NCBI GenBank assembly: GCA_964428175.1
Contig: CAYRXM010000005.1
Coordinates: forward strand, 1-64,000
Direction of reading: 5' to 3'
DNA from: CAYRXM01 sp964428175
GTDB lineage: Bacteria; Chloroflexota; Anaerolineae; JAFGEY01
Length of the DNA stretch: 64,000 nt
The position numbers were made by a program, and so were the translations under genes. Positions within the stretch are counted from its first letter, which is position 1; the number at the start of each line of letters is the position of its first letter. Below, piece by piece: positions 1 to 8,445 of the stretch. The notes beneath the pieces were generated by a model that saw only the letters and a list, made by a program, of their open reading frames with translations, was not told the origin of the DNA and did no database searches.

Positions 1-1
1 G

Positions 2-936
2 ACGAGGCGACTCCTGGATAGCATAACCGGGCTATACACCCCTGAACGGTTACTCCCAATCCTCTCGCCCCCAGCGCGCGCGAAACCGTGTATAGAGAGT
101 GCGCCCGCCCGCTCGACCTGCTGGCGAGGGCAGCCGGATGGATCGTGGCCGGGGTAAAACTGAGCCGCACGGCACCCATCAGCGCGGCCGGACAGCGCTT
201 TTACCTCAAACGTCGACGCTGGTACGCCGGCGCATTGATCTGGGCCGCCGCGCAGCTTCCCGGCTCGACCTTTGCCGTCCTTCCCCGCAGCGAATGGCTG
301 CTGTGGGAACCATACATCTATGATCTGGCCTATGGTTGGCAAGTCTCGCTCCAGGCCCCCGGACAGCTCCGGCTGCCCGAAATCCCCGGCTCAATTCTGA
401 CCGTCTTGCTGCGCTCGGCCCTTCTCGACGTTCAAACCAAAATGGACGCGCTGTCTGCGGCCGTCGAGGCGCTGGAGCGGTTGCACCGCCTGTGGGTGCG
501 CTTTCCCGATGGGATCGAAGGCCGGTTCAGCCACGGCGACGCCACGACAGATAACGTCATCTATGACCCGGCCGGCGGTCGAGCACGCTGGTTCGACTTG
601 GAGACCGTCCACGACAGCCGGCGGCCCCGCGAGTGGCGGCAGGCGGATGACCTGAGGGCATTCGCCTATTCGGCGGCGGCCAGCCTGCCGGAAATGGCGT
701 TTCCCTCGCTGGCCCGCTCGATTTTGACCTCCTATACCGACCGGGCCGTGTTGCGCGCCCTGAGCCAGATCATCGAGTGCGTCCAGCGCAGGCCGGGTGC
801 GTTCCATTTTGCCCAGACGGGTATCAGTTGCCGCAAGAACAACGTCTGGAGCGCGGTGCTCCAGGCCGCGCTGGAAGCGCGATTGCAGTCCCTCACCGGC
901 AAACCTCGCGATAGACATCCAGGTTGCGGCGTTTGA
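2..936 (+). pseudogene. phosphotransferase (APH/kinase-fold), 5' partial, frameshifted
   Basis: A phosphotransferase of the aminoglycoside/lipopolysaccharide kinase fold. The Brenner-type catalytic motif HGDATTDN and the following metal-binding segment WFDLE are visible in the C-terminal half, so small-molecule or glycan phosphorylation is the family role; the substrate is unknown. The frame from base 88 reads to 936. A different frame, open from base 2, encodes a plausible upstream part (RLLDSITGLYTPERLLPIL...). The two parts join near bases 100-112 only if one base is restored. The gene therefore begins outside the window and carries a frameshift, which could be real or an assembly error. 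A GTG at 88 would give a shortened product. Its 3' end overlaps the convergent GH114 gene by 44 bp, which is unusual and may mean the original stop was lost. Confidence 0.6.
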
Positions 937-1780
937 GGATCGGGCTGATGCCCAGGCGCTGCGCTTGCGCGCAAAAAGGGTCCAATGACGCTGTGCGGTC
1001 GGTGTATTCAATCGCCAGTACCGGTTTGCCCGCTTCCAGAAAAGGTGCCAGGTCGGCGCACCAATCCTCGACGAAACAATCCTCAGTCAGCGCCCAGTCA
1101 AAATCAGCAACCAGATCGCGCGCCTGTTCGGGGTCATTTTTGAGGCCAATGGCCAGGCCGCGCGCGTGCGCCTCCCCGGCCAGCCAGCGGTTGAAGGTCA
1201 GTTGATCGTCTGCGGTGAGCGGGAAACCGGTTTCGTTGGTGTAACCGTCCACGTTGTCGGGGTCTACGCCGTCAAAGCCCTTGGCGGCGCACAGATCGAG
1301 GCGGGCGCGCAGGATGGGTGCGAGCAAATCCAGGCGGCGAATGTCCAGCCACTTTTCGCCGGGCCAGCCTTCATAATTTTTGCCGATGACCTGCGGCGGA
1401 AACTGATCGGCGTCCGAACGCCAGTCTTCCCACGCGCCGGCATTCAGGTAGCAGATCACTCGACGTCCCTGGGTATGCAGTGCGGCGACGGTGGCGGCGT
1501 CGGTCTCAAACAGGTCCAGGTCGTACAAATCTGCCGGGACGCCGAGATCGAGGTCGCCGTCGAACTGGATTTGCCAGAGGATATCTTGGGAAAGCCAGCG
1601 GGTCGGGTGGGCAGTGATCTGCCGGCTGGCGGGCAGCACCGGCGTCTCATCGAGCATCGCGTGTTCGACCGGCAGAGTGGGCGCGCAGGAAGCCAGAATA
1701 AGAGCAGGCAATACCAAGCAGGCAAACAGGGTGGCCGCCCCATCTGATTTCCCGGAAACAGTCTTTTGATATATTGACAT
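893..1780 (-). CDS. GH114-like endo-alpha-1,4-polygalactosaminidase lipoprotein
   Basis: A secreted, lipid-anchored TIM-barrel hydrolase of the GH114 (TM1410-like) group, whose characterised members cut alpha-1,4-galactosaminoglycan of biofilms. The protein starts with a basic segment and a hydrophobic stretch ending in the lipobox LASC. It then shows family landmarks in order: WQIQFDGDLD, VICYLNAGAWEDWR, the active-site region KGFDGVDPDNVDGY, and IGLKND. The start is uncertain: ATG at 1780 gives a 32-residue lipoprotein signal, while in-frame ATGs at 1813 and 1822 would lengthen the signal without a clear ribosome binding site. It is transcribed towards the damaged kinase and overlaps its tail. 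Family confidence is good; the actual substrate is inferred. Confidence 0.75.
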   Translation of the reverse strand: MSIYQKTVSGKSDGAATLFACLVLPALILASCAPTLPVEHAMLDETPVLPASRQITAHPTRWLSQDILWQIQFDGDLDLGVPADLYDLDLFETDAATVAALHTQGRRVICYLNAGAWEDWRSDADQFPPQVIGKNYEGWPGEKWLDIRRLDLLAPILRARLDLCAAKGFDGVDPDNVDGYTNETGFPLTADDQLTFNRWLAGEAHARGLAIGLKNDPEQARDLVADFDWALTEDCFVEDWCADLAPFLEAGKPVLAIEYTDRTASLDPFCAQAQRLGISPILKRRNLDVYREVCR

Positions 1781-1881
1781 AATCGTAAATTTATTCAGGA
1801 TATGGGATTCCATTGTGGGCATCCGCGTGAATCACTCCACAGGTTTGGCGGAAACAGCGTGCTGCCGCGTCCTCGTGGGCG

Positions 1882-2877
1882 CTATCCGGCATCGATTCCC
1901 GCAGCGAAGGCCCGGATTTCTTTGACAAATGCCTTGGGGCGAAACCGGTGGATGACGTGGTTGGCCTTGACGATTCTATACCTGGCTTGAGGCGCCAGTT
2001 GCACGATCCTGCGCGCATCTTGATCATCCATTGCCCCTACCAAACCAAAATCTGAGTGTCTGAACCAGTTCGCGTGGAGCACCAGGAGAGGGCAGATCAC
2101 CCGGCTCAGGGCCTGGGCGTGATCAAAACTGCCGTAGAAACGACCATCGACGAACGCTCGCGCGAAATCAGGATCAAACATAGACAGCGATTGGACCAAT
2201 CGTTGGAGCGTGGGCGGAAAACCCTTGATTTGGATCGGACCCTGGGATCGCGCAGCTTCGGCAGCCCGAATTCGGCGGTGTATCCAGGTGGTCAGCCAAT
2301 CTGGGAGCCTTTTTGCCTTGCCAGTCGCGTTGACAGGTATTTCCTGGGCAAAATACCCCGCCCAATCGCGATTTGCAGGGTCACCTAGTCAAGCGACGAG
2401 GTGTTCCAGTCCCCGGTAGACGTATCGATCCCGGTCTCGAAAGCGCGGCATTTCGACGGAAAAAACCGGGGCATCTTCAAGGACAATCGCCGAGACGAAC
2501 TCCGGCAGGTGTGCTGCACACCAAAGCGCAATGATTCCCCCCGACGAGTTGCCCGAAATGATCGCCGGACGCTGAACAACCTGCTCCAGGAATGCGGACA
2601 TATCTCGACCAACGCTCTCCCAAGAATAGTCGCCGGTAGTCCAATCCGATTTGCCATGCCCTCGGATGTCGACCGCATAAACCTGGAATTGGCGTGAGAG
2701 CGGAGGCAGAACTGGCTCATAGCTCTCCCAGGTGCCCATCTGGGCAGGAATCAGAACCAGCGCTGCCCCATTGTCCGGGCCGGCGACATAGTTGATCCCG
2801 ATCTCGCCTGTATCGAAGCGTTGCTCCAGGAAACCGACGCGCCTGGTTTTTGTTTGCACGGTCATCTCCTTTGTCAT
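1882..2877 (-). pseudogene. alpha/beta hydrolase interrupted by one in-frame TGA
   Basis: An alpha/beta-hydrolase fold esterase or epoxide-hydrolase-like protein. The first part (2877-2392) holds the oxyanion region LVLIPAQMGTWESYEPV, the strand VYAVDIRGHGKSDW and the nucleophile elbow SGNSSGG. A single TGA at 2391-2389 stops it. The same frame stays open for 168 more codons, with the acid-containing region near LLVLHANWFRHSDFG and the catalytic His in VKANHVIHRF. One nonsense change is therefore the only visible lesion. The next codon is CTA. It lies 71 bp downstream of a MarR/GbsR regulator on the same strand and is probably its co-transcribed target. It could be a recent pseudogene, a sequencing error, or a leaky stop. 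Confidence 0.8.
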
Positions 2878-2948
2878 CTGTGACTCGCGACTTGGCGTGA
2901 TTGGACTGGTAGAGTTGGATCGTCAGATCCAAAACGATACCATCACGG

Positions 2949-3446
2949 TCAGGATCGCTGTTCTGCCCTGCGGGTCTGCCAGGCAGCTATCAACTGATCA
3001 TAGTGTTCGATGAGCGTATCGGCCCACTCGACCATATCTTCTAGCTGCTTGCCGGCAGGATGTTCCGCCGGTAATGCAGCTAACGCCTGTTCCGCCATCG
3101 CCTTGAGTGGCACAAACCCTTGCTGGCGCACTCTCATCACCTGTTCCCAGGCCGATGGTGAGAAGCAATAGTATTCGGTTCGGTCGCCCGCAAAGGTCAC
3201 CGTTTCTATCCAGCCGTTGGTAAGAAGGATACGCACATTGGTTGAGACGCTACCCCGGCTTGTTTTGAGCGTGTTCGCAATTTGGGCCGCCGATAGAGGC
3301 GTTGTGGTGACCAGGAACAAACCAAACATCCGCCCACCAATGCGCGGAATGCCGTGATGGGTCAGGTATGTCCCTACATTTTCGACAAAGCGGGCGAGCG
3401 CCGGACTCAACTCGAGTGCATCTTTGCGCAAAGGAACTTGATTCAT
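2949..3446 (-). CDS. GbsR/MarR-family transcriptional regulator
   Basis: A 165-residue winged-helix regulator of the GbsR branch of the MarR superfamily. The DNA-binding core is visible as GGRMFGLFLVTTTPLSAAQIA, then TLKTSRGSVSTNVRIL as the recognition helix, and a wing with the family-typical GDRTEYYCFSP. The C-terminal half is helical and probably dimerises. It is the first gene of a two-gene minus-strand unit with the broken alpha/beta hydrolase, so it most likely controls itself and that hydrolase. A full-consensus promoter lies upstream (3479-3507), with a TTCAG/CTGAA inverted repeat over the -35 box as a candidate operator. The ligand is unknown. Confidence 0.8.
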   Translation of the reverse strand: MNQVPLRKDALELSPALARFVENVGTYLTHHGIPRIGGRMFGLFLVTTTPLSAAQIANTLKTSRGSVSTNVRILLTNGWIETVTFAGDRTEYYCFSPSAWEQVMRVRQQGFVPLKAMAEQALAALPAEHPAGKQLEDMVEWADTLIEHYDQLIAAWQTRRAEQRS

Positions 3447-3478
3447 CGACCATTCTCATTTCTATTCTAGTTAGTCTG

Positions 3479-3507
3479 ATTATAGCAGGTTCAGTAATTT
3501 CTGTCAA
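3479..3507 (-). promoter_or_regulatory. sigma70 promoter of the GbsR/MarR unit with candidate operator
   Basis: On the minus strand TTGACA (3507-3502), a 17-bp spacer and TATAAT (3484-3479) match consensus exactly. An inverted repeat, TTCAG at 3490-3494 and CTGAA at 3510-3514, brackets the -35 box and could be the regulator's own operator. This is read by eye. Confidence 0.7.
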
Positions 3508-3659
3508 TGCTGAAATGGCTATTCCATTGTAGCAGAAGCTGGCAAGGACGAAGAAGAACGTTGTGACCGAACGATCCTTTTGTTTTGGCCCGATCTGTCT
3601 TTCTGGCCGATGCGCGCCAGGTCAAAGCATGGTATGATAGCGAGAGAAAGGACCAAAAG

Positions 3660-4823
3660 ATGAAACGCAAACTGCTGGTTGCTGTCTTGTGTGTGCTGGC
3701 TGCCCTGATTCTAATCGTCATCAGCGGGCCGCTGCTGGTGCGCTTGGGACTGCTCAAGACAGTGTTCTCCATCCAAACCGATGAATCCGGCCACGTTCGC
3801 ATCGTGCGCGCCACCGTTGAGTCGGCGTCGCTGCCTGCATTGGAGCCGGGCGTCGCGCCGCCCGTAGCCGCCGATGCGTTGCCGGTGATCGTTGATACCG
3901 ACATGGCCCCCGACGATTGGATGGCGATCCTGACTCTCTTGCAGCGATCCGACGTCGACGTGCGCGCGATCACGGTGGCGGGGACGGGGGAGGCGCATTG
4001 TGGGCCAGGCGTGCGCAACGCGCTCGATCTGGCGCTGCTGGCGGGCCATCCAGAGATCCCGGTCGCCTGTGGGCGCGAGACGCCGCTGCCCGGCGGCCAT
4101 GCCTTTCCCACAGCCTGGCGCGAGGCGGTGGACGATCTGCTGGGATTATCGCTTCCGCACAACCCGGCTTCTCCGGCTGCTGAATCCGCCGTCGACCTGC
4201 TGATCCGCACCGTGCGGGAATCACCGCGCCAAGTCCATCTCCTCGTTCTAGGCCCGCTGACGAACGTGGCCGAGGCGTTGGCAGCCGATCCCGCATTCGC
4301 AGACAACCTGCAGATGATCACTGTCATGGGCGGAGCAGTGAACGTACCAGGAAATGTGAGTCTGGCGCAGGACAATTCCTTGCCGGGCAACGAATGGGCC
4401 GAGTGGAACATCTACGCCGACCCGCGTGCGGCAGCGCTGGTCTTTGCCTCCGGCGCGCCGATCACTCTGGTGCCGCTCGATGCCACTCAATATGCACCGG
4501 CAACGATGGATTTTTACCACCGGCTGGCGCGGGATCGCACGACACCTGCCGCCGAGTTCATCTATCGTGTGCTCGCGCGAAAAGAGAGCGACCTGCGGGC
4601 GGGCTGGTATTACTTTTGGGATGCGCTGGCGGCGGCCATCGTCGCGGATGAAAGCCTGGCGACGTTTCAGGAAATGTCGCTGGCAGTGATCGACGAAGAA
4701 GGCCCGCAAAGCGGGCGCACTGCCGTGAGCGACGACGGCTATCGGGTGCGCGTCACCACATCTGCCGACCAGACGCGCTTTGAGGCGCTCTTTCTGGATG
4801 CGCTCAATGGGCGGGGGCCGTGA
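3660..4823 (+). CDS. membrane-anchored nucleoside hydrolase family protein
   Basis: A member of the inosine/uridine-preferring nucleoside hydrolase family, which cuts the N-glycosidic bond of ribonucleosides. The calcium-binding signature appears as DTDMAPDDW instead of the usual DTDxGxDD. It is followed by ITVAGTG, LVLGPLTNVAEAL, VMGGAV and the late acidic motif EWNIYADPRAA. A strongly hydrophobic segment covers residues 4-24, so the enzyme is probably membrane-anchored or exported, and an extra ~45-residue region precedes the catalytic core. The ATG at 3660 is chosen because GAGAAAGGA precedes it and it puts a basic MKRK before the membrane segment. It diverges from the GbsR unit. The function of an extracytoplasmic nucleosidase here is inferred to be nucleoside salvage. 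Confidence 0.8.
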   Translation: MKRKLLVAVLCVLAALILIVISGPLLVRLGLLKTVFSIQTDESGHVRIVRATVESASLPALEPGVAPPVAADALPVIVDTDMAPDDWMAILTLLQRSDVDVRAITVAGTGEAHCGPGVRNALDLALLAGHPEIPVACGRETPLPGGHAFPTAWREAVDDLLGLSLPHNPASPAAESAVDLLIRTVRESPRQVHLLVLGPLTNVAEALAADPAFADNLQMITVMGGAVNVPGNVSLAQDNSLPGNEWAEWNIYADPRAAALVFASGAPITLVPLDATQYAPATMDFYHRLARDRTTPAAEFIYRVLARKESDLRAGWYYFWDALAAAIVADESLATFQEMSLAVIDEEGPQSGRTAVSDDGYRVRVTTSADQTRFEALFLDALNGRGP

Positions 4824-4835
4824 ACCAGTCAGGGT

Positions 4836-4901
4836 AACAAGTGTCCCGATCAGTTCTACCCGCGCGTGCGCGCCTTTCTCGACTTGCCCTCGGAGCGGTG
4901 A
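4836..4901 (+). pseudogene. possible C-terminal remnant of a lost hydrolase gene
   Basis: Just after the nucleoside hydrolase stop, 21 sense codons read NKCPDQFYPRVRAFLDLPSER before a TGA. There is no start codon or ribosome binding site in range. The segment looks like the tail of an enzyme whose body was deleted, which fits the decay seen in the following 3.5 kb. The identity is not recognisable. Confidence 0.25.
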
Positions 4902-4960
4902 GTGTTACATAGAGAACAACAGGAACAAATGAATTGTGAAACCGTGGATATTAGGAGTCC

Positions 4961-5551
4961 ATGATGCCAACTGACAGCGATCAAAACAAAGATGAACGCA
5001 TCGCGCGGGTGGAAAACGGGCTTGTGCCCATGTCTGCGGAAGCTCAACCGCAGTGGGGTGGAAAGGACGTCCAGGATCTGCTGGCGGGCGTTGACCATGT
5101 CATCCACCTTGGGGTTGCCGATCCGGAACGGATGGGCATCACCGGCTGGAGCTACGGCGGCCACCTGACCGCCGCCACCATCACGCAAACCGATCGCTTC
5201 AGGGCGGCCGTGATCGGCGCGGGGATGACGGACCTGGTCAGTTATGCGCTGGGCCACGACAGCCCCGACTTTATGTCCAGCCATTTCGGCGGCGAGGTCT
5301 GGGAGGTGAAGGACCTGCTGCTCGACCGTTCACCCGTCGTACATGCCGACCGGGTGACCACGCCGACCCTGTTTTTGCACGGAGAACACGACCAGCGTGT
5401 ACCCATCTGGCAGAGCTACGAGCTGTACAACGCACTGAAGCGTCGCGGCATCCCGACCCAGATGGTGGTCTATCCCCGCACCGGGCATGTCCCCTTCGAG
5501 CCCAAACTGCTCCTGGATGTGATGAACCGTATACTGGTCTGGATGCAGTAA
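4961..5551 (+). CDS. chimeric remnant: S9 peptidase catalytic C-terminus behind a foreign N-terminus
   Basis: The last ~165 residues are the catalytic end of a prolyl-oligopeptidase (S9) family enzyme. They contain the strand PQWGGKDVQDLLAGVD, the nucleophile elbow GWSYGG, the acid in LHGEHDQRVP and the catalytic His in TGHVPFEP. The beta-propeller and the linker (usually more than 400 residues) are missing. The first ~28 residues (DQNKDERIARVENGLVP) resemble instead the N-terminus of CubicO-type serine hydrolases. The gene is best explained as a deletion that fused the start of one gene to the end of another while keeping the frame. ATG at 4961 follows AGGAG. Whether the 196-residue product folds or acts is unknown; all three triad residues are retained. 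Confidence 0.65.
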   Translation: MMPTDSDQNKDERIARVENGLVPMSAEAQPQWGGKDVQDLLAGVDHVIHLGVADPERMGITGWSYGGHLTAATITQTDRFRAAVIGAGMTDLVSYALGHDSPDFMSSHFGGEVWEVKDLLLDRSPVVHADRVTTPTLFLHGEHDQRVPIWQSYELYNALKRRGIPTQMVVYPRTGHVPFEPKLLLDVMNRILVWMQ

Positions 5552-5631
5552 CAAAAGGGGAGTCAGTGCACGATGACGATCGCCCTGCCGATGGAATTGA
5601 CCGGGAAATGTTCGCCGAAAAAGGAGCGCGT

Positions 5632-6690
5632 ATGAATCGTCAAGCGATCGTCAAACTATGTGAAAGCCGTATTCTACATCGCGCCGCAGCGTTGTTTGGT
5701 ACATCTGTAAAGCGTTTGAGCAAGTTTGATGACTATGAAGGCTGCGCCAACCTGGTCTATCGATACGAGCGCGACAGCCAGCCACGGGTGCTGCGCATTT
5801 CTTATCGTCCCGACCGGCCGGTGGAGCGCATTCAGGCCGAGCTGCATTTTGTCAATTACCTGGCCGAGGGCGGAGTGCGTGTCTCCCGGCCGGTTCCCTC
5901 GGTCAATGGAAATCTGCTTGAGGTGATTCCCGCTGGAGAGATTCCCTTCATTGCCGTTTCTTTTGTCCAGGGTCGCGGAATGCGCGTGCCCGACAACGGC
6001 TATCGCTACCGTGAGGGTGTACCCATCCAGGAGTATTTCCAGAACTGGGGGCAGATGCTCGGCCAGATGCACCGGTTAACCAAGACGTACCAGCCATTGA
6101 GCGAGGCCGTTCGCCGCCCGGAATGGCATGTCTGGGAATATTATAACGGCTTTCCATACGGCGACAAACTGCCCGCCATCCAACGGAAATACGAGCGACT
6201 CATCGCCGAACTGCACGCCCTGCCTCGCGATGTCGATTCCTACGGGCTGATCCACAACGATTTCAACGACGGCAATTTCACCGTGGATTACGACAACGGC
6301 GACATCACCGTGTTCGACTTTGATGACTGCTGCTATTTCTGGTTTATGTACGACCTGGCCTGTGCCTGGGAAGGCGGGATCGGCCGGGCCATGTTCCGCC
6401 CGCTTGCGGAGCGCCGGGCTTTTATGGATCGGTACATGGACTGTGTGATGGCCGGCTACACCCGCGAGAATACCCTGAGCGACGAATGGCTGGCGCGCCT
6501 GCCGTTGTTCCTGCGCGTAATCCAGATGCAGGAATTGATGCACTTTGCCCAATACCTGGACGAACCGGATGAGGAACTCCAGGCCGAACTGCGCTACAAA
6601 ATTCGCTGCATTGAAGAGGATGTTCCTTATATGGGCTTTTTCGCCCCCTTTTATTCGCCCGAAACGCCCTTTGCCCTGGCGCTACACTGA
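5632..6690 (+). CDS. APH/HSK-family phosphotransferase
   Basis: A complete kinase-fold phosphotransferase of the APH / homoserine-kinase-II / SrkA-like superfamily. It shows the nucleotide-binding N-lobe (VYRYERDSQPRVLRISY), the catalytic loop LIHNDFNDGNF and the metal-binding DFDDC. The C-terminal lobe carries the helical segment typical of small-metabolite kinases. ATG at 5632 is chosen because AAAAAGGAGC sits in front of it; an upstream in-frame ATG at 5566 lacks a ribosome binding site. Its neighbours on both sides are gene remnants, so it may be the one intact survivor of this block. The substrate cannot be inferred from sequence. Confidence 0.8.
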   Translation: MNRQAIVKLCESRILHRAAALFGTSVKRLSKFDDYEGCANLVYRYERDSQPRVLRISYRPDRPVERIQAELHFVNYLAEGGVRVSRPVPSVNGNLLEVIPAGEIPFIAVSFVQGRGMRVPDNGYRYREGVPIQEYFQNWGQMLGQMHRLTKTYQPLSEAVRRPEWHVWEYYNGFPYGDKLPAIQRKYERLIAELHALPRDVDSYGLIHNDFNDGNFTVDYDNGDITVFDFDDCCYFWFMYDLACAWEGGIGRAMFRPLAERRAFMDRYMDCVMAGYTRENTLSDEWLARLPLFLRVIQMQELMHFAQYLDEPDEELQAELRYKIRCIEEDVPYMGFFAPFYSPETPFALALH

Positions 6691-6707
6691 TGATCTGGTA
6701 GGTTGCT

Positions 6708-7381
6708 ATGAGCATCATGTTTCGACATTACAATGACCCGAATGACTATGTGCTCGTGGATCGGTTTCTCATCGCGCATTATCAACCGGGAAACAAGGAT
6801 GGAAACTGGGTCGAACCCGCCTGGGTGCACCGCGTTTTGTGGCGTGGGTTTGGCAATTCGGGAGAGCCACCGGTCGGTGAAGAGGAGCTTGAAAGCCGGA
6901 AAACGATGTTCGACACGCCCAGTGCGCGGCGCGACCTGAAAATCGTGGTGGCGGCGCCAGCAGGTGCAAATCAACCTGCCGGGAATTTCGTCTCTCTTTG
7001 CGGGTAACTGCTCAGCCTGAGCGGCGAGAAACCAGGTTTTTGATATAAAACGATACCTTTTGATCAAAAGCTGAATCGTCAAATAACACAAAGCTGCTTA
7101 AATGTTCATAAAAACCTGGTTTCTGACACCCCCTGAGCAGTTACCTTTGCGGAATGTTTTACGAGCCGACCCACCGATACGCCTATGTCGAGCCGGTGGT
7201 CACCGACCCGGCTTACCGGCGGATGGGGCTGGGCAAGGCTGCCGTGCTGGAGGGCATCCGTCGCTGCGGCGATTTGGGCGCAACGGAGGCTTTTGTGGGA
7301 TCGGATCTGGCGTTTTATCTGTCCATAGGCTTCCAGGTCATCTATACCAGCGAGTGCTGGGCAAAATGCCTGGATGAGTAA
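6708..7381 (+). pseudogene. GNAT acetyltransferase disrupted by a MITE and an internal deletion
   Basis: The first ~95 codons (6708-7003) and the last ~75 codons (7154-7381) belong to one GNAT acetyltransferase split by a 141-bp insertion. Removing the insertion and one copy of its 8-bp duplication restores the frame exactly across GNFVSLCG-MFYEPTHRYAYVEP and leads into the acetyl-CoA loop RRMGLGKAA. The N-terminal piece reads FRHYNDPNDY...GNWVEPAW and jumps directly to VHRVLWRGF. In two-domain GNATs of this type (roughly 270-300 residues, from family memory) these segments are about 130 residues apart, so an in-frame internal deletion probably preceded the insertion. As it stands, translation ends at the TAA within the element at 7005. 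Confidence 0.75.
7004..7144. mobile_element. 141-bp MITE with terminal inverted repeats and 8-bp target duplication
   Basis: The ends are perfect 12-bp inverted repeats (GTAACTGCTCAG / CTGAGCAGTTAC). A longer imperfect match continues inside, with GAAACCAGGTTTTT on both arms. The element is flanked by the direct repeat CTTTGCGG at 6996-7003 and 7145-7152. It has no coding capacity and must be mobilised in trans. An 8-bp duplication suggests a DDE transposase such as an IS4- or IS1634-like family, but no matching transposase is in the window. Confidence 0.9.
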
Positions 7382-7391
7382 AGGATTCAAA

Positions 7392-7939
7392 ATGAACGAT
7401 CAGGATTCGCGCGACGTTCGTTCTGTGCTTCAAAAATTCCAGGATGCCTATACCGCCCGCGATCTCGCCGGTCTGGACACATGCATACAGTTGTTCGTTC
7501 AGGATGACAGCATCGAGATGATCGGCATTGGCGCGACAAAACGCGCTGCCAACGAGTGGTTCGAAGGCGTTGCACGTGTCCGCGAAATCATCGAAAGCGA
7601 CTGGAAGTATTGGGGAGATGTTCAGTTGGATGTGGCTGGCGCTAAGTCACCATTCATGGCGATGTGGCATGGCTTTCAACGACGGGAACCGTGACACAGA
7701 CACAGGCCTTCGACACCGCCATACAATTCCATCTCAACGACATGAAAGCCATCCTGGATCAAAAAGGCCTCTCGGTGGACGAAAAATTGATGGAAGCCAC
7801 ACATTACGGAATGCGCCGGCTCCGTGAACGCACCAAAGGACTGGGGTATAGCTGGCCGTTTACATTTACCGCAGTCCTGGTAAAGAAAGGGACCGGATGG
7901 CGCTTCCATACACTCCATTGGGCTATGCCGGTGGATTGA
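7392..7939 (+). pseudogene. SnoaL/NTF2-like protein, frameshifted
   Basis: A small cone-shaped NTF2-like (SnoaL/DUF4440 type) protein. The N-terminal part shows VRSVLQKFQDAYTARDLAGL and continues to about base 7645. The next strands (HGDVAWLSTTGTV, then WPFTFTAVLVKKGTGWRFHTLHWAMP) lie one frame over. The join is at the sequence GCTAAGTCACC, where one missing base would restore the frame. The in-frame product ends early at 7694. ATG at 7392 follows AAGGATT. Function in this family ranges from binding to isomerase activity, and none can be assigned. Confidence 0.7.
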
Positions 7940-7993
7940 CGGACGAAATGACGTCGGTGAATTTGCTCGACGAATAACAGATAAGGATTGGCC

Positions 7994-8337
7994 ATGTTGT
8001 ACGAAAAAGAACTGGATGCTGCTCTGCAAGCGATTGTCGCTCGCTGGGACATACCGGGGTTGGGAGTCGGCATTGTGCAGGACGACGAAATCATTTACGC
8101 CAAAGGGGTTGGGACACAAAGCCTGGACACCTGCACAAGCGCGACCTGGCCATCGAAGTGCTGGGCCTGAATATCCACGCCTTTCCCGAACACGTTGAAT
8201 CATATCTCTATCTGGCCAATCTCCATCTTGGGCAAGATCGACGCACCCGGGCAGAAGAATGCCTCTTGAAGGTCCTGTCCATTGAGCCCGGCAGCGTCGA
8301 GGCAGCTGAATTGCTGGAAAAGGTCCGCCGGCGATAG
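7994..8337 (+). pseudogene. serine hydrolase (beta-lactamase family) with the catalytic middle deleted
   Basis: The start is a typical N-terminus of a CubicO / class C beta-lactamase-like serine hydrolase (ARWDIPGLGVGIVQDDEIIYAKGVG). The reading then shifts near base 8128 to LHKRDLAIEVLGLNIHAFPEH...ANLHLGQDRRTRAEECLLKVL, a TPR-like tail such as these enzymes can carry. Everything between is gone, including the SxxK, YxN and KTG/HxG catalytic motifs, and the two parts are out of frame. The start has a good ribosome binding site (AAGGATTGGCC before ATG at 7994). The product would be inactive. Confidence 0.7.
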
Positions 8338-8445
8338 GGGAATAGGGATGGCATCGACTGTCCGGGCATGTTCCTGTGGCGCTTTATGATCGCCGGACCC
8401 CTACCAGGGCAAAGGCGAAAGTCCAGGTTGAGTAATTGCCCGGCA

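Noticed and set aside
2389..2391. Selenocysteine insertion at the in-frame TGA
   Set aside because: No hairpin of the SECIS type was evident just downstream, and the position is not an active-site residue of the fold.
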